A DNA stretch of 9,966 nt from Aequorivita sp. Its GTDB lineage: Bacteria > Bacteroidota > Bacteroidia > Flavobacteriales > Flavobacteriaceae. Numbering within the stretch: position 1 is the first letter of the stretch; each line of letters starts with the position of its first letter. The notes beneath the pieces were generated by a model. The model was not told the origin of the DNA. It worked only from the letters and a program-made list of their open reading frames with translations, and did not search any database. This document shows, in pieces, positions 7,303 to 9,966 of this stretch. The stretch is taken from NCBI GenBank assembly GCA_020435865.1, contig JAGQYZ010000300.1:896-10861 (forward strand), read 5' to 3'. The translations under genes and the position numbers were made by a program.

Positions 7303-8226
7303 TTAAATAGAAGGATCTAGATAATCCGGAATTCCGTTTCCATTTCTATCTGGAAATGTAACAACTCCGTTTACTATTTCAATTTCATATTCTGTTAGCC
7401 TTCCATCCCCATCGTCATCGGCATCCAAATAATTTGCAATACCATCTCCGTCAGTATCATCATCATACACATTACCATTTTCATTAAGGTCTTCTATATA
7501 TGAATCTATTCCATCTTCATCGTGATCAAGTACTTCAAAAGCGAACAATTCAAAAGAAAAAATAACTTGATCGTATGGATCTAGCCCACCTGTAGGAGGC
7601 GGATATTGAAAATAGGCCAACCCTGAAGGTATGAATACTGCACCAATACCATAATTCTGAAAAGAGACTGTACCATCAGGATTAGTAATAGGCTCACCCT
7701 CTGCTCCTTTAAACTCAATGATTGCTTGTTGTAGGCCTCTAATTATTGCTGTGGCTGGTGGATTTTCCACAAGGTCAAATTTAACTGGAATCACTGAGCT
7801 ATCAAACAAATCAAGGTTCATTAACCTACCATCATAAGTGTTGGTAGTCCTATCACAAGAATGGGGATGTTCATCTCCACCACCTTCGCGAACCTTAAGG
7901 TAATATAATTTATAAATAACCGTATCATCTACCAAATCTTTCACGTCTTTAGACGACACCTGATCTATCAAAGGAATTTTTGATGCATTGTCACCAGCTA
8001 TAGTGTCAAATTTTAAACTAAAGTTTTCAGGATCAGCTTGAAATTCTTCGTAATTATAAAAGTGGGTTTCTAAAAAGGTTTCAATTTCGGCTTGTGCCCG
8101 TATTGCTTCTTCGCCTCTATCTCTCGGTGGAATAATATTCGCTGATGGGTTGTCTTTTTTACAGGAAACAGCAACTGTAAGCATTAAAACCAATATTGCG
8201 AATACGTATTTAATTTTTGTCATCAT
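7303..8226 (-). CDS. FKBP-type peptidyl-prolyl isomerase-like lipoprotein with Asp-rich C-terminal repeats
   Basis: A predicted 307-residue envelope lipoprotein. A signal peptide (1-21) ends in a lipobox, AVSC, with lipidated Cys22 followed by KKDN, suiting signal peptidase II. Residues about 105-232 align with the FKBP fold. FDSS at 141-144 matches human FKBP12 Phe36-Asp37, Phe150 matches Phe46, and I-I-x-G at 161-164 matches the VIxGW segment, with Leu165 replacing Trp59. IPSGLAY at 199-205 supplies the Tyr82 equivalent, and IFSFEL at 222-227 the last strand with the Phe99 equivalent. Residues 234-307 form an Asp-rich tail with DxDxDG-type repeats resembling thrombospondin type 3 or EF-hand calcium loops. 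The start is the ATG at 8226; a TTG just before it and a second ATG just after are alternatives. The gene stands alone and shares a terminator with transketolase. Isomerase or chaperone activity is inferred and may be reduced. Confidence 0.85.
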   Translation of the reverse strand: MMTKIKYVFAILVLMLTVAVSCKKDNPSANIIPPRDRGEEAIRAQAEIETFLETHFYNYEEFQADPENFSLKFDTIAGDNASKIPLIDQVSSKDVKDLVDDTVIYKLYYLKVREGGGDEHPHSCDRTTNTYDGRLMNLDLFDSSVIPVKFDLVENPPATAIIRGLQQAIIEFKGAEGEPITNPDGTVSFQNYGIGAVFIPSGLAYFQYPPPTGGLDPYDQVIFSFELFAFEVLDHDEDGIDSYIEDLNENGNVYDDDTDGDGIANYLDADDDGDGRLTEYEIEIVNGVVTFPDRNGNGIPDYLDPSI

Positions 8227-8232
8227 CAATTT

Positions 8233-8268
8233 TTTGTGAGCGCAAGATACAATTTTCCACTATTTTTG
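8233..8268 (+). promoter_or_regulatory. Possible promoter of the Hsp15-like gene
   Basis: TATTTTTG at 8261-8268 fits the TAnnTTTG -7 box and lies 35 nt before the start codon at 8304. The nearest TTTG (8233-8236) is 24 nt upstream, slightly beyond the usual spacing. The region overlaps the leader of the divergent lipoprotein gene, so the two promoters would face away from each other within about 80 nt. Confidence 0.45.
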
Positions 8269-8303
8269 TATAACACATTAACATCGTTTTTGGGATAATA
8301 ATT

Positions 8304-8690
8304 ATGAGGATTGATAAATATTTATGGTGTGTTCGATATTTAAAAACAAGAAATATAGCAACGCAAGCATGCAGAAAAGGAGCAGTTCGTGTAAATGGCG
8401 ATATCGTAAAACCTTCACGTGATGTTTATCCGGGTGATGTTATTTCGCTTCGGAAAGAGCAGATAAATTATCAACTTGAAGTTCTCGATCTGCCTGAAAG
8501 CCGTGTTGGAGCTAAGCTTGTGGATATTTATAGGAAAGACACAACTCCAAAAGAGGCCTTTGAAACAAACGAAATGCTTCAATATGCTAAAACCTATTAC
8601 CGAAAAAAAGGAATTGGCAGGCCCACCAAAAAAGATCGCAGGGATTTGGATGATTTTACGGAATCTCCAGAAGAAGAAAATAAAGCGTAA
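8304..8690 (+). CDS. Hsp15-like S4-domain RNA-binding protein
   Basis: Small cytosolic RNA-binding protein. E. coli Hsp15 (HslR) binds 50S subunits that carry nascent peptidyl-tRNA after premature dissociation and helps recycle them. The 128 residues begin with an S4 domain (MRIDKYLWCVRYLKTRNIA at 1-19, then ACRKGAVRVNG at 22-32 and VYPGDVISLR at 41-50). This is the order seen in Hsp15 and the alpha-L motif family. The C-terminal half is charged, with a basic segment YYRKKGIGRPTKKDRRD (98-114) and an acidic end, comparable to the Hsp15 tail. The length is close to HslR (133 residues). The ATG is the only good start; no Shine-Dalgarno sequence is present. The next gene starts 26 nt downstream, so they may be co-transcribed. 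The family is clear; the exact role in this lineage is inferred from E. coli. Confidence 0.9.
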   Translation: MRIDKYLWCVRYLKTRNIATQACRKGAVRVNGDIVKPSRDVYPGDVISLRKEQINYQLEVLDLPESRVGAKLVDIYRKDTTPKEAFETNEMLQYAKTYYRKKGIGRPTKKDRRDLDDFTESPEEENKA

Positions 8691-8694
8691 TAAC

Positions 8695-8702
8695 TATATT
8701 TG
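8695..8702 (+). promoter_or_regulatory. Possible -7 element upstream of the phosphoribosyltransferase gene
   Basis: TATATTTG matches TAnnTTTG exactly and lies 14 nt before the start codon at 8717. No TTG or TTTG occurs at the proper distance upstream, so this may be chance, or a weak internal promoter supplementing read-through from the Hsp15-like gene. Confidence 0.35.
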
Positions 8703-8716
8703 AAAAAAAGTAACAA

Positions 8717-9220
8717 ATGCAGGAAATAAGCACCGTTATTCTCGATAAAAAACAGATTGCACACAAAATAAAAAGGATTGCATACCAAGTCTATGAAACC
8801 AATGTGGAAGAAAAAGAAGTTGTTGTTGCCGGTATTATGACTAATGGCTTTCTGCTTGCAAAAATGATAAAGGTTGAATTGGAAAAAATTTCACCCATAA
8901 AAGTTTTGCTTTGCGAAGTGGTAATTGATAAAAAACATCCAACTAACAAAATTAAAACCTCTCTAGAACAAGAAGAATACAGAAACAAATCGTTGTTGTT
9001 GGTAGATGATGTATTGCATTCCGGAACTACATTGATTTACGGCGTAAAACATTTTTTAGAAGTACCACTGAAACAATTTAAAACTGCAGTACTTGTGGAT
9101 AGAAACCATAAAAAATACCCTATAAAAGCAGATTTTAAAGGAATTTCATTATCAACTTCTTTGAATGAAAATGTTTCAGTGGTTTTTGAAAAAAATAACG
9201 ACCGGGCAATTTTAGAATAG
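8717..9220 (+). CDS. PyrR-like phosphoribosyltransferase, substrate unknown
   Basis: A 167-residue type I phosphoribosyltransferase-fold protein. The PRPP-binding motif LLLVDDVLHSGTT (93-105) has the two acidic residues Asp97-Asp98. The segment AVLVDRNHKKYPIKADF (124-140), followed by STSLNENVSVVF (146-157), closely resembles the C-terminal part of PyrR, the bifunctional pyrimidine-operon regulator and uracil phosphoribosyltransferase. The pyrophosphate loop, typically GIxTRG in PyrR, reads GIMTNG (39-44), so the usual Arg is Asn. That may mean altered or lost catalysis, or another base. There are no pyrimidine genes in the window. The gene lies 26 nt after the Hsp15-like gene and its last 9 nt overlap the end of convergent aroK. 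It could be a purine or pyrimidine salvage enzyme or an RNA-binding regulator; the sequence does not decide. Confidence 0.85.
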   Translation: MQEISTVILDKKQIAHKIKRIAYQVYETNVEEKEVVVAGIMTNGFLLAKMIKVELEKISPIKVLLCEVVIDKKHPTNKIKTSLEQEEYRNKSLLLVDDVLHSGTTLIYGVKHFLEVPLKQFKTAVLVDRNHKKYPIKADFKGISLSTSLNENVSVVFEKNNDRAILE

Positions 9221-9733
9221 TTTCATTACTATTTTTTTAACCATCTCGTCAATATTTTCTTCACTATTATCAACTATCTCAGTTGCTTGGTTGTAGTAAA
9301 AAGCCCTCTCAAAAAGGTGCTTTCTAATAAAATCATTTAATGCTTTTGGTGTTTTAATATGTGAAAGCAAAGGTCTATTTTCCTTTTCTAAAAATAACCT
9401 ATCGCTCAAAATTGTAAGCGGGGTTTTCAGAAATATTGTAACCACATTTTCCTGTTCTGTCATAAAAGACATCGAGTCTGCATAGCAAGGTGTTCCCCCT
9501 CCAGTTGCCAAAACGAAATTACCATCTTGAGAAAGTATCTTTTTAAGAATACTATTTTCAACCTTTCTAAAATAAACTTCTCCTTTGTTTAAAAATATAT
9601 CTGGAATGCTGGAACCTTGTTCGTTTTCAATTTCTAAATCAATATCTTTAAAAGGAACATTTAAAACTTCCGCTAATTTTTTACCTACCGAAGATTTTCC
9701 ACTTCCCATATAACCAATCAAGACAATTTTCAT
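9212..9733 (-). CDS. aroK: Shikimate kinase
   Basis: Phosphorylates the 3-hydroxyl of shikimate with ATP, the fifth step of chorismate (aromatic amino acid) synthesis, in the cytosol. The 173 residues match the family length. The P-loop GYMGSGKSS occupies 7-15 (Lys13). KDID (29-32) provides the shikimate-binding Asp32, YFRKVE has Arg56, and the GGG turn is at 78-80. The lid region has NRPLL with Arg120, and FERAFYYNQA has Arg143, which normally contacts substrate. All key residues are present, so the enzyme should be active. The ATG is preceded by an A/T-rich leader without a Shine-Dalgarno sequence. I call the symbol aroK by general use; aroL cannot be excluded, but it is rare outside enterobacteria. 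The gene is monocistronic in this window, convergent with and overlapping the phosphoribosyltransferase gene by 9 nt, with no intrinsic terminator between them. Confidence 0.96.
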   Translation of the reverse strand: MKIVLIGYMGSGKSSVGKKLAEVLNVPFKDIDLEIENEQGSSIPDIFLNKGEVYFRKVENSILKKILSQDGNFVLATGGGTPCYADSMSFMTEQENVVTIFLKTPLTILSDRLFLEKENRPLLSHIKTPKALNDFIRKHLFERAFYYNQATEIVDNSEENIDEMVKKIVMKLF

Positions 9734-9889
9734 ATTTATTAATGTAGCATTATTTATTTTAAAGCGATGAAAAGCTTCAATAATTTTACGAATTTTATAA
9801 GTTAAATCTATTTTTAAAATAAAAAATACAATTGCGAACCCCTGTTTGTCAACTGTTTTGAGTTTTTATCAAATTTAATCGATATTCGT

Positions 9890-9921
9890 TTTGAAAAATT
9901 AATTTAATGATAGTATATTTG
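9890..9921 (+). promoter_or_regulatory. tRNA promoter (Bacteroidota type)
   Basis: TTTG at 9890-9893, a 20-nt spacer and TATATTTG at 9914-9921 match the Bacteroidota housekeeping consensus exactly. The -7 box ends 18 nt before the first base of the tRNA, as expected for a stable-RNA promoter with a short 5' leader. The rest of the aroK-tRNA gap (9734-9889) is AT-rich and shows nothing else I can support. Confidence 0.85.
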
Positions 9922-9939
9922 CACCCGCATTCAAAGGAA

Positions 9940-9966
9940 GACCTGGTAGCTCAGTTGGTAGAGCAC
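9940..9966 (+). tRNA. tRNA gene, first 27 bases only (cut by window edge), identity undetermined
   Basis: The 27 bases fit tRNA numbering without gaps. The 5' acceptor strand is GACCTGG (1-7), followed by U8 and A9. A D-arm stem GCTC (10-13) pairs with GAGC (22-25) around the loop AGTTGGTA with the invariant G18-G19 and A21. A26 and the first base of the anticodon stem follow. The anticodon lies outside the window, so the amino acid cannot be read. Confidence 0.92.

Noticed and set aside
9734..9889. Possible aroK promoter (TACATTAA) or other element in the aroK-tRNA gap
   Set aside because: The match to TAnnTTTG is poor and no -33 box is present; AT-rich sequence makes chance hits likely.
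1..9966. Search for mobile elements, CRISPR repeats, toxin-antitoxin pairs, defence or biosynthetic clusters
   Set aside because: No transposase, integrase, spaced direct repeats or clustered unknown genes are present; all coding regions are recognisable housekeeping families.

Overview
The window reads as core chromosome of a member of the Bacteroidota, most likely a Flavobacteriaceae. The DNA is AT-rich. Nearly all start codons lack a Shine-Dalgarno sequence (accA, with AAGGA about 8 nt upstream, is the possible exception). Several upstream regions carry the Bacteroidota housekeeping promoter pattern TTTG - about 20 nt - TAnnTTTG. The protein families (split transketolase, FKBP-like lipoprotein with an Asp-rich tail, zinc-ligand-less Tgt) fit the same group. 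Genus cannot be called from the sequence alone.

Layout. Positions 1-884 (minus) hold the N-terminal 294 residues of the replicative helicase DnaB; the gene runs off the left edge. A strong hairpin terminator at 996-1029 ends the next minus-strand unit. That unit reads, in transcription order, tgt (5157-4027), an LptF/LptG-type permease (4025-2946), an EamA/DMT transporter (2959-2057) and accA (2006-1053). The first three are packed almost without gaps (1 nt, then a 14-nt overlap); accA seems to have its own promoter inside the end of the EamA gene. A 241-nt divergent region (5158-5398) separates tgt from a plus-strand two-gene transketolase operon (5399-6244 and 6262-7215). This operon ends at a bidirectional hairpin terminator (7245-7278) shared with a convergent lipoprotein gene (8226-7303). 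Divergent from the lipoprotein are an Hsp15-like S4 RNA-binding protein (8304-8690) and a PyrR-like phosphoribosyltransferase (8717-9220). The latter overlaps tail-to-tail by 9 nt with shikimate kinase (9733-9212). The right edge cuts a tRNA gene (from 9940) just after its D-arm, behind a near-ideal promoter.

Functionally this is housekeeping: replication, fatty acid synthesis (AccA), queuosine tRNA modification (Tgt), lipopolysaccharide export (LptG), pentose phosphate metabolism (transketolase), aromatic amino acid synthesis (AroK) and ribosome rescue (Hsp15-like). I see no phage, insertion sequence, CRISPR array, toxin-antitoxin or defence genes, and nothing that looks like an undescribed multi-gene system. 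The points most worth a second look are molecular: a Tgt in which all three cysteine zinc ligands are replaced while the rest of the enzyme is intact, a PyrR-like protein with an altered pyrophosphate loop, and an FKBP lipoprotein with a calcium-binding-like Asp-rich tail.
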